NCBI GenBank assembly: GCA_015522385.1
Contig: WAMJ01000011.1
Span: 1-12,052 of the forward strand
Source: Candidatus Heimdallarchaeota archaeon
GTDB taxonomy: Archaea; Asgardarchaeota; Heimdallarchaeia; Heimdallarchaeales; Kariarchaeaceae
Direction: 5' to 3'
Length of the DNA: 12,052 nt
Below, piece by piece: positions 1 to 7,539 of this stretch. Position 1 is the first letter of the stretch, and each line of letters opens with the position of its first letter. The notes under the pieces are model-generated. The model ran no database searches, was not told the origin of the DNA, and saw nothing but the letters and a program-made list of their open reading frames with translations. Made by a program: the position numbers and the translations under genes.

Positions 1-2210
1 AATACATCCTTGTAGGATTCTCTCCCATAGAGCAACTGTTGTTCAGGAAGACTGTATAGTGCAAAATCGCTATTTCGATATTTCTTTGTCTCACCGTCAT
101 CCAAGTACAGTATCCCTCTGGGATCAGCTCCGAAAGTCATGACCTCAATCCCTTTCCTCAATGTGGAATATGTATTCTGTCCAACAGCCCTTGCTACTGG
201 GACAGCAGATCCATCCCTTGCGAACACGGGAATAGAACCGAGAGTCACTTCGATCGTTATTGTCCTCCCCCCCTCGATCCTCTCACCTGTGTGGAAATCA
301 AACCATGACCCCTGTGGAAGATAGATCTGTTGCGTTCCTGTATCAGTGAGAACAGGGGCGACCAATAGGTCTCGTCCGAAGAAGAATTGTCTATCAGCGA
401 ATATCTCTTCGACATTATCTCCGTAGTAGAACAATGGGCGGACAAGGGGTCCTTCACCTAGACTCGATAGGAATATTTGAGTGTAGATGTATGGAAGAAG
501 CCTGTACCTGAGTCGTATTGCTTCCCTACAGTACCTTAGGATCTCGTCGCCGAATTCCCATACCTCCTGCATTGCGGTGTCGAATGCTGTGTGATTCCTG
601 AAGAGAGGGTAAAATACCCCGAGTTGGACCCACCGGAGAAAGAGAAGCGGGTCTGGTGTTCCCCTAAATCCTCCAACATCAGAACCACAAAGCGGCTGTC
701 CTGAAATACCTAAGGAGAGCATCTGCCGGACACTAAGGCGGAGAAAATCCCACGTGGCGGAATTGTCTCCTGTCCACATCCAAGCAAAGTTCTGACCACC
801 AGGGTAGGACGACCTCGTCAGGACGAAATTCCGCCTGTCGGGATTCAACCTCTCGAGACCTTCAAAGCTCGCTCTGCTCATCATCATTCCGTAGGTATTG
901 TGATGCTTTCCGTGTTTGGTGCCACCGCTGATCAGATCCTTCGGGAATGTTCGCCGGACGGAGAATATCGATGGCTCGTTCATATCGTTCCAAAATCCGA
1001 CAACGCCCTGTTCCAATAGTGATCGGTACTGTTCACCCCACCATTGTCGCACCTCCTCTCTGTAAAAATCGGGGAAGACGCATATTCCTGGCCACACCCT
1101 TCCCTTGAATATCTGGTTCGAATGGGTTCTGACAAAATATCCCCTGCCCTCCCCTTCTTTGTACAGAGGGTAGTCATCGGATACGGAAATCCCTGCATCA
1201 ATTATTGCTACGAGTACTACTCCTTTTATTTCACTGCTCAGCTGAGAAATGTCGCTGAACCTCTCCGTATTAACTGTGAAACACCTGTACCTGTCCATAT
1301 ACGCTATGTCCAAATATATGGCATCGAGAGGGACATCATGGGAAATATGCCCATTATAAATCCTCTTGACCTCCTTGTCAGAGCTATAACTCCACCTGCT
1401 CTGTTGGTAGCCAAGAGCCCAAAGTGGAGGTAGGGGAAAAGTACCGATCACAGATGTGAGGAGTCTGTAGGCATCCCTGAACTGCTCTCCAAGAAACGCG
1501 TATACGATGATTCTGTCGGTTTCAACGACGATGTCCAGTACGTCCTCATCAATCAGCCATGCCTGGTAGGCTGGAGAATCTATAAGAAGTCCTAGATATC
1601 CTTTGTGTGTCTTGAGGAATACCACGGGATGCGACTGGTACAGGGGGTCACTTTCCACCGAATGATCCGAGTCGTCGTAATTCCAGAAGACGTATCTACC
1701 TTTCCTTCTAAAATCTCCCGTCTTGTCACCTAGTCCGTAAGCCCCTTCGAATTCCATATCGAAAGTCAATCTTGTGAAGTCTCCAGCCCTGTGAATATCT
1801 AATTTACTCTCGTAAGGTTCGTAGGGGGAGTTCTGGGATAACTCCCACTCGTTCTCGAAATTGAATCCTACGTCGGTGCGGTACGGGACGTAATTCGAAG
1901 CAGGTAAATCGAAGATCACCGCTTCAAGATCAGGATCTACCAAACGTTTTGGAAGGTCGTCAAAGGTCGAGGATACGTCGCCATCTGGCGAGAGCTCAAG
2001 TCTTAAGATATTCCCCTCCATCCTATACCGCAGAACACCCCAGTCGCCCACTGCGTCCAGATCCTCCATAATCCTCGTCCTTGTTGACTTCTGCCATTTT
2101 TTCGGGAGTTTCCTAATGTTCATCTGGTGGGACAGGTGGTCTAGAATGTCTGAGATCGGTCGTTTCTGAGCCAGTGAGAGGATGTGGTCAAATACTCCCA
2201 TTCCTGTCAT
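1..2210 (-). CDS. GH31 family alpha-glucosidase-like glycoside hydrolase (3' end outside the window)
   Basis: This is an uninterrupted minus-strand reading frame of 736 visible residues that continues past base 1. It matches glycoside hydrolase family 31, retaining enzymes that remove alpha-linked glucose or xylose from the non-reducing ends of oligosaccharides. Visible in order (numbered from the ATG at 2210) are an N-terminal beta-sandwich region with AYGLGDKTGDF, the barrel entry WALGYQQSRWSY at about 264, substrate-pocket LDIAYMD with D301, the nucleophile motif FWNDMNEPS with D409 (codon 984-986), and the acid/base segment ending WTGDN with D482 (codon 765-767). The barrel then continues through a SDVGGF motif into the C-terminal beta domains. 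No signal peptide is visible, so a cytoplasmic enzyme is likely. Other possible starts are ATG 2249, directly after an in-frame TGA, and ATG 2201, which is best spaced from a box A for a leaderless mRNA. The family is secure. Alpha-glucosidase is the likeliest activity, but alpha-xylosidase cannot be excluded. Confidence 0.93.
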   Translation of the reverse strand, partial: MTGMGVFDHILSLAQKRPISDILDHLSHQMNIRKLPKKWQKSTRTRIMEDLDAVGDWGVLRYRMEGNILRLELSPDGDVSSTFDDLPKRLVDPDLEAVIFDLPASNYVPYRTDVGFNFENEWELSQNSPYEPYESKLDIHRAGDFTRLTFDMEFEGAYGLGDKTGDFRRKGRYVFWNYDDSDHSVESDPLYQSHPVVFLKTHKGYLGLLIDSPAYQAWLIDEDVLDIVVETDRIIVYAFLGEQFRDAYRLLTSVIGTFPLPPLWALGYQQSRWSYSSDKEVKRIYNGHISHDVPLDAIYLDIAYMDRYRCFTVNTERFSDISQLSSEIKGVVLVAIIDAGISVSDDYPLYKEGEGRGYFVRTHSNQIFKGRVWPGICVFPDFYREEVRQWWGEQYRSLLEQGVVGFWNDMNEPSIFSVRRTFPKDLISGGTKHGKHHNTYGMMMSRASFEGLERLNPDRRNFVLTRSSYPGGQNFAWMWTGDNSATWDFLRLSVRQMLSLGISGQPLCGSDVGGFRGTPDPLLFLRWVQLGVFYPLFRNHTAFDTAMQEVWEFGDEILRYCREAIRLRYRLLPYIYTQIFLSSLGEGPLVRPLFYYGDNVEEIFADRQFFFGRDLLVAPVLTDTGTQQIYLPQGSWFDFHTGERIEGGRTITIEVTLGSIPVFARDGSAVPVARAVGQNTYSTLRKGIEVMTFGADPRGILYLDDGETKKYRNSDFALYSLPEQQLLYGRESYKDV

Positions 2211-2225
2211 GATGGGATACGTGAG

Positions 2226-2232
2226 TAATAAA
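2226..2232 (-). promoter_or_regulatory. Possible box A (TATA element) for the GH31 gene
   Basis: On the minus strand this reads TTTATTA. Its centre lies about 28 nt before ATG 2201 and 19 nt before ATG 2210. That geometry would give a leaderless or nearly leaderless transcript starting at one of these codons, neither of which has a Shine-Dalgarno motif. This is a short AT-rich match only. Confidence 0.35.
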
Positions 2233-2257
2233 TCTTCTCGCGTCCTCATTCAGAATT

Positions 2258-2266
2258 CTTTTTAAG
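2258..2266. promoter_or_regulatory. Box A usable in both directions between GH31 and eL14
   Basis: CTTTTTAAG on the plus strand (CTTAAAAAG on the minus strand) resembles an archaeal TATA element in either orientation. For the eL14 gene it predicts transcription from about 2288, leaving a leader of roughly 48 nt with a hairpin and a ribosome binding site. For the GH31 gene it predicts a start near 2236. Orientation is normally set by the flanking BRE, and I cannot decide that here. Confidence 0.45.
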
Positions 2267-2285
2267 ATCATGTCAGAACATCAAT

Positions 2286-2317
2286 TACTCATCGCTCGGG
2301 ATTCCCGAGGGCGAGTA
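2286..2317 (+). promoter_or_regulatory. Inverted-repeat hairpin in the eL14 leader
   Basis: The core at 2295-2309 is a perfect inverted repeat, CTCGGGA-T-TCCCGAG. As RNA it could form a five-pair CUCGG/CCGAG stem with a five-base loop. Outer arms TACTC (2286-2290) and GAGTA (2313-2317) are also complementary, giving a two-part stem with a small internal loop. It lies just downstream of the predicted transcription start and ends five bases before the eL14 ribosome binding site. It could be a translational control element or a DNA operator. No known riboswitch or protein-binding motif was recognised. Confidence 0.5.
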
Positions 2318-2321
2318 TGAT

Positions 2322-2328
2322 GAGGTGA
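2322..2328 (+). promoter_or_regulatory. Shine-Dalgarno site for eL14
   Basis: GAGGTGA is a strong match to the anti-Shine-Dalgarno end of archaeal 16S rRNA and lies 7 nt before ATG 2336. It fixes the start and shows that this mRNA has a leader, unlike several neighbouring genes. Confidence 0.75.
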
Positions 2329-2335
2329 AACTCAA

Positions 2336-2611
2336 ATGGCAGCTATACAAGTTGGACGAATCGTAACAAAAACCATGGGCCGAGAGGCAGGACACAGAGC
2401 AGTAATTGCAGCAATAATCGACAAGAACTTTGTTCTCATCACCGGTGCAGGGATCTCCCCTGTAAGAAGGCGAAGGGCAAACATTGACCATGTGGAGCCG
2501 ATGAACATCGTCGTGGACATTGCCAAGGAGGCAGATGACGCCACCATCAAAGCAGCAGTTGAGTCAAACGCAGATGCTAAGGAAGCGCTCTCCAGCGTAA
2601 CCAAGTTCTAG
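2336..2611 (+). CDS. rpl14e: 50S ribosomal protein L14e (eL14)
   Basis: This 91-residue protein is a component of the large ribosomal subunit found in archaea and eukaryotes. The N-terminal half carries the family pattern of an SH3-like/KOW RNA-binding domain: IQVGRIVTKTMGREAG (residues 4-19), then IIDKNFVLITG, then the basic RRRRANIDHVEP segment around residues 44-55. The C-terminal part is a short, alanine-rich, acidic helix. Length is normal for archaeal eL14, which lacks the long eukaryotic extension. It is the only plus-strand gene here and appears to be a single-gene unit, with box A near 2262, a hairpin leader and a strong Shine-Dalgarno site. Its TAG stop overlaps the stop of the convergent hydrolase gene. 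Family assignment rests on motif recognition, without an alignment. Confidence 0.88.
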   Translation: MAAIQVGRIVTKTMGREAGHRAVIAAIIDKNFVLITGAGISPVRRRRANIDHVEPMNIVVDIAKEADDATIKAAVESNADAKEALSSVTKF

Positions 2612-3450
2612 ATTCTTGCACTTACCCACTTGTCAACCAGATCGAATATCTCATTCCTGTTCAATTCATTGAAGTTCTCATGCATGTTATCGGGGAAATG
2701 ATGGAGATCCACCAACCCCTCGGGTAATTCTTTCACTAGTTCCATTGTGACGTTAGCGTCCGCAAGATGATCATTACCAGCAATGAAAAATAGTGCAGGG
2801 TGCGACCACTCAGAGAAGTGCTTTGGCACCCATGCTTGTGCTTTGCTGATCTCTTCTGCGAATCTGGATGAGACCGTACTTGTCCGTAATCCCCTTTCCC
2901 TGTTCTTGACGTGCATCTTTGTGATTTCCTCATCCCTTGTGAGTACATTCGTCACATCATCGACTTTCACAGGCATCTTCGGGAGGATGACCGAGAGCAA
3001 CGAATTCACCTTTAGGAGTATCGGGTTGAAGTGGATCACATTAGCGTAGTATGGAGATGACATGATGTAACCCTTGATCACAGGATCGTGGTATTTTATC
3101 CCCCAGTGTGTGACGATGAGTCCACCTATGGAGTGTCCGACCAAGAACATCGGAGTGTCAGGGTATCGGGCCTTTGCCCATGAGACGACTGTACTCAGAT
3201 CCTGCAGAAGGTGGTCAAACCGTTTGATGTGAGAAACCTTTTGCTTGTGACCCCTGAGGTCGTGGCCAACAGTTGTGTAGCCTTTCTCCATCATCGGCAC
3301 CGCGAAGACCTCCCAGTCCCCCGCGTGAGTCAGACCTCCGTGGACTGCAATAAACACCGCTTTTGGGGAATCCACCTCCCAGAGGTGCATGTCGAGAGAC
3401 TTCCCGTCAAATGAGGATATCTTCAGTTCTTCAGTCTCTGAAAATAACAT
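2608..3450 (-). CDS. Alpha/beta hydrolase, monoacylglycerol lipase-like (serine aminopeptidase S33 / Hydrolase_4 type)
   Basis: This protein of about 280 residues has the full alpha/beta-hydrolase layout, numbered from ATG 3450: oxyanion-side HGG at 37-39, a DLRGHK turn at 64-69, the nucleophile elbow GHSIGG with Ser107, the acid strand FIAGND with Asp227, and His257 in NMHENFNE. The Asp-His spacing of 30 equals that of human monoglyceride lipase. Probable substrates are monoacylglycerols, lysophospholipids or related esters; the exact substrate is unknown. There is no signal peptide or membrane segment, so it is probably cytoplasmic. The frame is open to an ATG at 3570, inside rad50, and includes ATG 3468. 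ATG 3450 is preferred because homology begins right after it and a box A sits 26 nt upstream, predicting a leaderless mRNA. It follows rad50 by 55 nt, but it looks separately transcribed and has no evident link to DNA repair. Confidence 0.87.
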   Translation of the reverse strand: MLFSETEELKISSFDGKSLDMHLWEVDSPKAVFIAVHGGLTHAGDWEVFAVPMMEKGYTTVGHDLRGHKQKVSHIKRFDHLLQDLSTVVSWAKARYPDTPMFLVGHSIGGLIVTHWGIKYHDPVIKGYIMSSPYYANVIHFNPILLKVNSLLSVILPKMPVKVDDVTNVLTRDEEITKMHVKNRERGLRTSTVSSRFAEEISKAQAWVPKHFSEWSHPALFFIAGNDHLADANVTMELVKELPEGLVDLHHFPDNMHENFNELNRNEIFDLVDKWVSARI

Positions 3451-3472
3451 GATTTCTATGTAGGACATTCGG

Positions 3473-3480
3473 AATATAAG
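3473..3480 (-). promoter_or_regulatory. Box A for the alpha/beta hydrolase gene
   Basis: Minus-strand CTTATATT is centred about 26 nt before ATG 3450, the spacing expected between an archaeal TATA element and the transcription start. No Shine-Dalgarno motif precedes either ATG 3468 or ATG 3450, which fits leaderless translation from 3450. Confidence 0.55.
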
Positions 3481-3505
3481 ATTTCCCGACAGCGGGGATA
3501 ATATC

Positions 3506-6280
3506 CTACGAAATACTAACTTTTCGTTCACCGTTCTGAGATATTTCAATCTTGATGATCCGGTCCGCAATCTTCTCGAATTCCTCGCGGTGGGTGACTA
3601 GCAGGAGTTGCCCCGTGGGCGACTGGAAGATGGAGTTGTCTTGAATAATAGACAGGAACTCGTTGATCCGGTCTGTATCGAGATGGTTGGTCGGTTCGTC
3701 AAGGATCATGAATTCCAGTGGTGCCACATGCCTCATTAGAGCGATCCGCAGAGCTAGCCCTAACGCGGTCCTTTCACCTCCCGAGAGTTGCTTCGGATCT
3801 ACACGGTGTCCATCCTGGTGGAGGACAATCTCTCCCTCGGTATTGAGAATTGCCCGTGAGATGTTCCTGTTCGGGAACATCGTCTGCATCCGGTCGGTCA
3901 TAACGTTGGAGACACTCTCGGAAATATTGTACAGGAGTCTGTGTGGAAGTTTGTTGAATATACCCTCAAGGACCTTGTATATCCGGTGAGCCTTCTTGTA
4001 TCGGTGAATTTTGTCCTTCAGTCCCTTAATGGTAACAAGCTGCTCTTTTGATGTCTTCAACCTCTCTTCGATCGAGGGGATAATTTCCTCGGTTAGAGTC
4101 TTGATCTGGGCTTGAAGAGCCCCCTGGGCCGATGTCAATTCAGACTTCTCCCTATCCAGCTTCTGGAAATCATCGTCGCTCATGAGCTCAATCTTTTCGA
4201 TCTTTTCGTTGTACTCCGCAATTCTCTTGGACTGCTGAGCCTTGTCATACTTGTACTTATTCAGTTCAGTGAGGACGGTGTGGAACCGATCCACCTTACT
4301 GCGTCTTGCTTCAAGGTCTGAAATCTTGGTCTTAAGCACCTTGCTCCTCTTTTTGAGCTCTTCTTCATTAATCGCTTGAAGCTTTTTGTTGAGTTTCTCG
4401 ATCTCTTCAAGGTTGAGTTTGATCTCGGTTGTCAGTTTCTGGATCTCCCTCTCCTTCCCCTCCGCATTCTTCAATTTGGTCTTTAGACCGTTGAGAGACT
4501 GTGACTTTTCCTCTATCTCTTTCTGAAGTGACTTAACCATCTCTTCAAGTTCCAAGATCTTCTTGCTCAGATCATCCTTTTCCTTCCTTAGGGATAAAAG
4601 GGTATCAACCTGCTCCTTGTGATTCGTAGGGTCAAATCTACTGATTTCCTTAAGTGATTTCTCCACATTCTTCTTCTCCCCCTTTGACTCCTTGAGTTTC
4701 TCCTCAAGCTCTGAGGCCTCTGATGAAAGTTTCTCAATCGTCTTCTGCAAATCCATCGAAGTATTCCGGTGAATCTCCAATACGCTGGACAGGTCTATCC
4801 CTCCGAGTTTCTGCATACACGTGGGGCAGTTTTCTGTATGTTCAGATGACTCTAGAAGGTCGATCACCTTCTTCAGTTCCTTCATCTTGGTCTCCGACTC
4901 TGCCTTGTTGACCACCACATCGGTCTTCCTCTTCTCAAGATTCTCGATAGTCGCGCTAACCTCAGATATTTTATTCTCAAAATTCTTCAATACCTCACTG
5001 TACATCCCGATATCGTCCTTGAAAAGAGATCTGAATCTCCGCTCCGTTGTCTCCACTGATCGTTCCAGCTCCGATACGCGCTTGTCATGATCCTTTACTT
5101 TGCCCTGTAGGTTCTTTATCTCACTCTCGACGGACTTGAGCGATAACCTCCTGGTACTCAGTTCGGAATCAATGCTCTCGACCTCATCTTTCAGAATCTG
5201 GATAGTTTTCTTACCCACTATACGGTCGAATTCGCCCTGCATTTTCTGCTTCTCTTCCTTTATTGTCTCGACACGTTGTTCCCGCTTATTCTTGTCATCC
5301 TGCAGATTTATTCTCTCAGTCCGTTGATTGGCGACATTAACGAGTTCTTCTTTTGAGCAGTCTAGGTCGGTGTTCACTCGGGTCCGTAAGTCCTCAACTT
5401 CCTGTATCTCTGCGGCGATTCCCAGCTCTTTGGCGAGTGAACCACTCTCTGGCTCAATACGCGAAATTCTCTTTTCTGTCGACAGCAGGTTCTCTTTCTC
5501 CGCTTTTAGTTTAGATTTGAGGGAGTTGTACTCCGTCCTTCTCCTGTTCTCCTCTCCAATGGCCTTCACTGTGCTGTCCAGCTTGGTACTGACTCCTATT
5601 ACCCTCTTCTTCTTCTCCTCCAGTTCCGTTGATCTGGTCTTGAGCTCTTCCTCGATCTTCCCCGGATCCTCGATGCTCTCCTCCCGAACCTTCAGGTTTT
5701 CTCTCATGAGTCCAAGTTCTTTGTCAATGCCTTTAGTGAAATTCTTCATGTGCAGCTCTAAAACTTGGTATTTCTCCAGACCGAGTATCTTCTGTATCGC
5801 CTTCTTCCGGTTTGCAGGAGTCTCTTCAATGAGATCTGTGAGTTCTCCTTGTGGGCTTGAAAGAGCATTCTTGAAGGTCTCAGCATCGATGTTTCTCCCG
5901 ATCAGAGACGTAATCCTAGCGATGGTTTCCTTGGTATTGTTCGTCAGTATTTTTGGACGTCCATTTTCTCTCAGTTCGTAGAGCTTGAAGGAGTTCTTCT
6001 TACCAATTGAGAATTCTGACCGGAATCTTCCTTTTGGAACCTCGAAGTCTAGGGTGATCCTTCCAGTCTCTTGACTTCGGTTGACGAGGTCGCTGACCGT
6101 CTTGGGTTTTTTCAGATATTTCGAGCCAAATAATCCCATCCCTATCGACTCGAGAACGGTTGACTTCCCGCTTCCGTTGTTACCAAGCAGGGTATTCTTT
6201 CCGTGACTGAATTCGAACTTCTGATCAGAGTAACACCTGATGTTCTGCAACCGTAACTGGTTGATCTTAAGGTAGTTCAT
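3506..6280 (-). CDS. rad50: DNA double-strand break repair ATPase Rad50
   Basis: This 924-residue SMC-like ATPase holds DNA ends and controls the Mre11 nuclease. The N-terminal half-ATPase has Walker A GNNGSGKST at residues 33-41 (codons 6158-6184). A long charged Lys/Glu-rich coiled coil runs from about 185 to 735, broken at its middle by the zinc hook CPTC at 485-488 (codons 4817-4828), through which two Rad50 molecules join. The C-terminal half-ATPase has the signature LSGGERT starting at 832, Walker B ILDEP with Asp861 and Glu862, D-loop NHLD at 865-868, and the switch His897 in LLLVTHREE. Length and symmetric hook position are typical of archaeal Rad50, and all ATPase residues are intact. 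Its ATG overlaps the mre11 stop in ATGA (6277-6280), and GGAGGAA at 6286-6292 is a good ribosome binding site, so the two subunits are translationally coupled. Confidence 0.98.
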   Translation of the reverse strand: MNYLKINQLRLQNIRCYSDQKFEFSHGKNTLLGNNGSGKSTVLESIGMGLFGSKYLKKPKTVSDLVNRSQETGRITLDFEVPKGRFRSEFSIGKKNSFKLYELRENGRPKILTNNTKETIARITSLIGRNIDAETFKNALSSPQGELTDLIEETPANRKKAIQKILGLEKYQVLELHMKNFTKGIDKELGLMRENLKVREESIEDPGKIEEELKTRSTELEEKKKRVIGVSTKLDSTVKAIGEENRRRTEYNSLKSKLKAEKENLLSTEKRISRIEPESGSLAKELGIAAEIQEVEDLRTRVNTDLDCSKEELVNVANQRTERINLQDDKNKREQRVETIKEEKQKMQGEFDRIVGKKTIQILKDEVESIDSELSTRRLSLKSVESEIKNLQGKVKDHDKRVSELERSVETTERRFRSLFKDDIGMYSEVLKNFENKISEVSATIENLEKRKTDVVVNKAESETKMKELKKVIDLLESSEHTENCPTCMQKLGGIDLSSVLEIHRNTSMDLQKTIEKLSSEASELEEKLKESKGEKKNVEKSLKEISRFDPTNHKEQVDTLLSLRKEKDDLSKKILELEEMVKSLQKEIEEKSQSLNGLKTKLKNAEGKEREIQKLTTEIKLNLEEIEKLNKKLQAINEEELKKRSKVLKTKISDLEARRSKVDRFHTVLTELNKYKYDKAQQSKRIAEYNEKIEKIELMSDDDFQKLDREKSELTSAQGALQAQIKTLTEEIIPSIEERLKTSKEQLVTIKGLKDKIHRYKKAHRIYKVLEGIFNKLPHRLLYNISESVSNVMTDRMQTMFPNRNISRAILNTEGEIVLHQDGHRVDPKQLSGGERTALGLALRIALMRHVAPLEFMILDEPTNHLDTDRINEFLSIIQDNSIFQSPTGQLLLVTHREEFEKIADRIIKIEISQNGERKVSIS

Positions 6281-7539
6281 GATTCTTCCTCCACTCTCAA
6301 TGCCAACGCACGGTCCACTAATTCATCGACGGTCTCTTGCTGAATCTTATTGTATCGTGACTTTGGAATTTCCATGTACTCGCTCATCACTTCCTCTATA
6401 AATAGAGTGAATTCAGACCGTTCCTCCTCATCCACCTCTTCCTCGATCAGTTCACGCATCGTCCGCGCGATGACATCCCCACTGTTAGAGATATCAGGGA
6501 GCTCCACCACTGATTCTGAGGTTATTTCAAGTTTGGCTGGTTGGAGGAATCGATCAACAAGGCTCCTCCGGTCGAGGGCAGAGAGGTCAGTTGGGTCTAC
6601 TCTTGTACTGACTCTAAGATTAAGAAGGGGGTCTCGATCCTCCTTTTCCTTATATTCCTTAATATCGGCAGTCATCTTGTCAAGTAGCTCCAGTTTCTTG
6701 CTCAGGAACTCCTTGATCTCATTTTCCAATCCCTCAAGGTTAGAGACCTGTGACTCTATGGTTCCCCAAATCTTGGGGCGAACCGGTACCCTGACCGTGG
6801 TGACTTCTGCCTTACCCCAGACCCCTGCTTTGTAGTTGCTCTCGACGAGGAGGAAGCTTGAGTAGATGCTGATCTCATCCTCTGCGTCATCTCTCTTCCA
6901 GTCGTTGGAGGATGTAGCCTCAGTGCTCCCTGGGGTGTAAATGTTAAACCTCTCGTTAGACCATGGGATGTGGTAATGACCGACACCGATGTAGTCGAAT
7001 CCCAGATCGGACAACCTTGTAAGCGGGATCTCGTGATGATCGAGCTGACCTTGCACGAAGTTGTGCAGGGCGAGAATCGTGAATCGCTCTTTGCTTCTTA
7101 TCAACTCTCTGTTATTACTGATCAACTTATCTAGTGTCCTCTCCAGCGTCTTGATCGGATGGTAATTGACCCCGACAATATCGATGTCCTCGAAGGAGTG
7201 TACCGTGTTGTTCACGAATTCGATTAACTCTAAGTCATGCAGAAGATGCATTATACTCCCCCCTTTTACATTCTCGCTCGTATCGTGGTTTCCCCTGATC
7301 ATGTAGACAGGGATGCCCGCACGTTTGAGCTTGAGAAGTAGTGCTACTGCAACACGAATTGAGCCAGAGGTTGGCCTGTTGTCATGAAAGAGATCCCCCG
7401 TGTGGAGAACGAAGTCTGGTTTCAGTTCTATAATTCTCTTAACTGTCCTCCCAGCTGCTTTGGAGAAATCCTCGAACCTCGTCTCAATGTTGTACTGCCT
7501 GAACCCAAGATGCCAGTCGCTTGTATGCACAAACCTCAT
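6277..7539 (-). CDS. mre11: DNA double-strand break repair nuclease Mre11
   Basis: This 420-residue protein is the nuclease of the Mre11-Rad50 complex, a manganese-dependent 3'-5' exonuclease and endonuclease that starts resection of broken ends. The calcineurin-like phosphodiesterase core shows all metal-binding motifs: Asp8 and His10 in TSDWHLG, Asp49 in HTGDLFHD, GNHD at 83-86 with Asn84 and catalytic His85, His159 in ALHN, and GHYH at 187-190. A capping domain follows. The C-terminal part after about 300 is rich in Glu and probably holds the helices that bind the Rad50 coiled-coil base. It begins inside the end of herA through an ATGA overlap (7536-7539), with GAGGGGA at 7547-7553 as ribosome binding site, and ends in an ATGA overlap with rad50. 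The reading frame is complete with no missing catalytic residue. Confidence 0.97.
   Translation of the reverse strand: MRFVHTSDWHLGFRQYNIETRFEDFSKAAGRTVKRIIELKPDFVLHTGDLFHDNRPTSGSIRVAVALLLKLKRAGIPVYMIRGNHDTSENVKGGSIMHLLHDLELIEFVNNTVHSFEDIDIVGVNYHPIKTLERTLDKLISNNRELIRSKERFTILALHNFVQGQLDHHEIPLTRLSDLGFDYIGVGHYHIPWSNERFNIYTPGSTEATSSNDWKRDDAEDEISIYSSFLLVESNYKAGVWGKAEVTTVRVPVRPKIWGTIESQVSNLEGLENEIKEFLSKKLELLDKMTADIKEYKEKEDRDPLLNLRVSTRVDPTDLSALDRRSLVDRFLQPAKLEITSESVVELPDISNSGDVIARTMRELIEEEVDEEERSEFTLFIEEVMSEYMEIPKSRYNKIQQETVDELVDRALALRVEEES
6286..6292 (-). promoter_or_regulatory. Shine-Dalgarno site for rad50
   Basis: GGAGGAA on the minus strand lies 5 nt before the rad50 ATG and inside the last codons of mre11. 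It supports reinitiation or coupled translation at the ATGA overlap. Confidence 0.7.

Noticed and set aside
1044..1433. Plus-strand open frame of 129 codons
   Set aside because: It is antisense to the GH31 catalytic barrel, which is continuous on the minus strand through this stretch.
3451..3570. Longer hydrolase reading starting at ATG 3570 and overlapping rad50 by 65 bases
   Set aside because: The extra 40 residues do not resemble alpha/beta hydrolases, and the box A at 3473-3480 would lie downstream of that start.
5328..5981. Serine-rich plus-strand open frame of 217 codons
   Set aside because: It is the antisense of the Lys/Glu-rich rad50 coiled coil, whose codons give Ser/Phe/Leu-rich shadows. 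It has no recognisable domain or ribosome binding site.
6350..6835. Plus-strand open frame of 161 codons opposite mre11
   Set aside because: It is a Ser/Arg-rich shadow of the acidic Mre11 C-terminal region.
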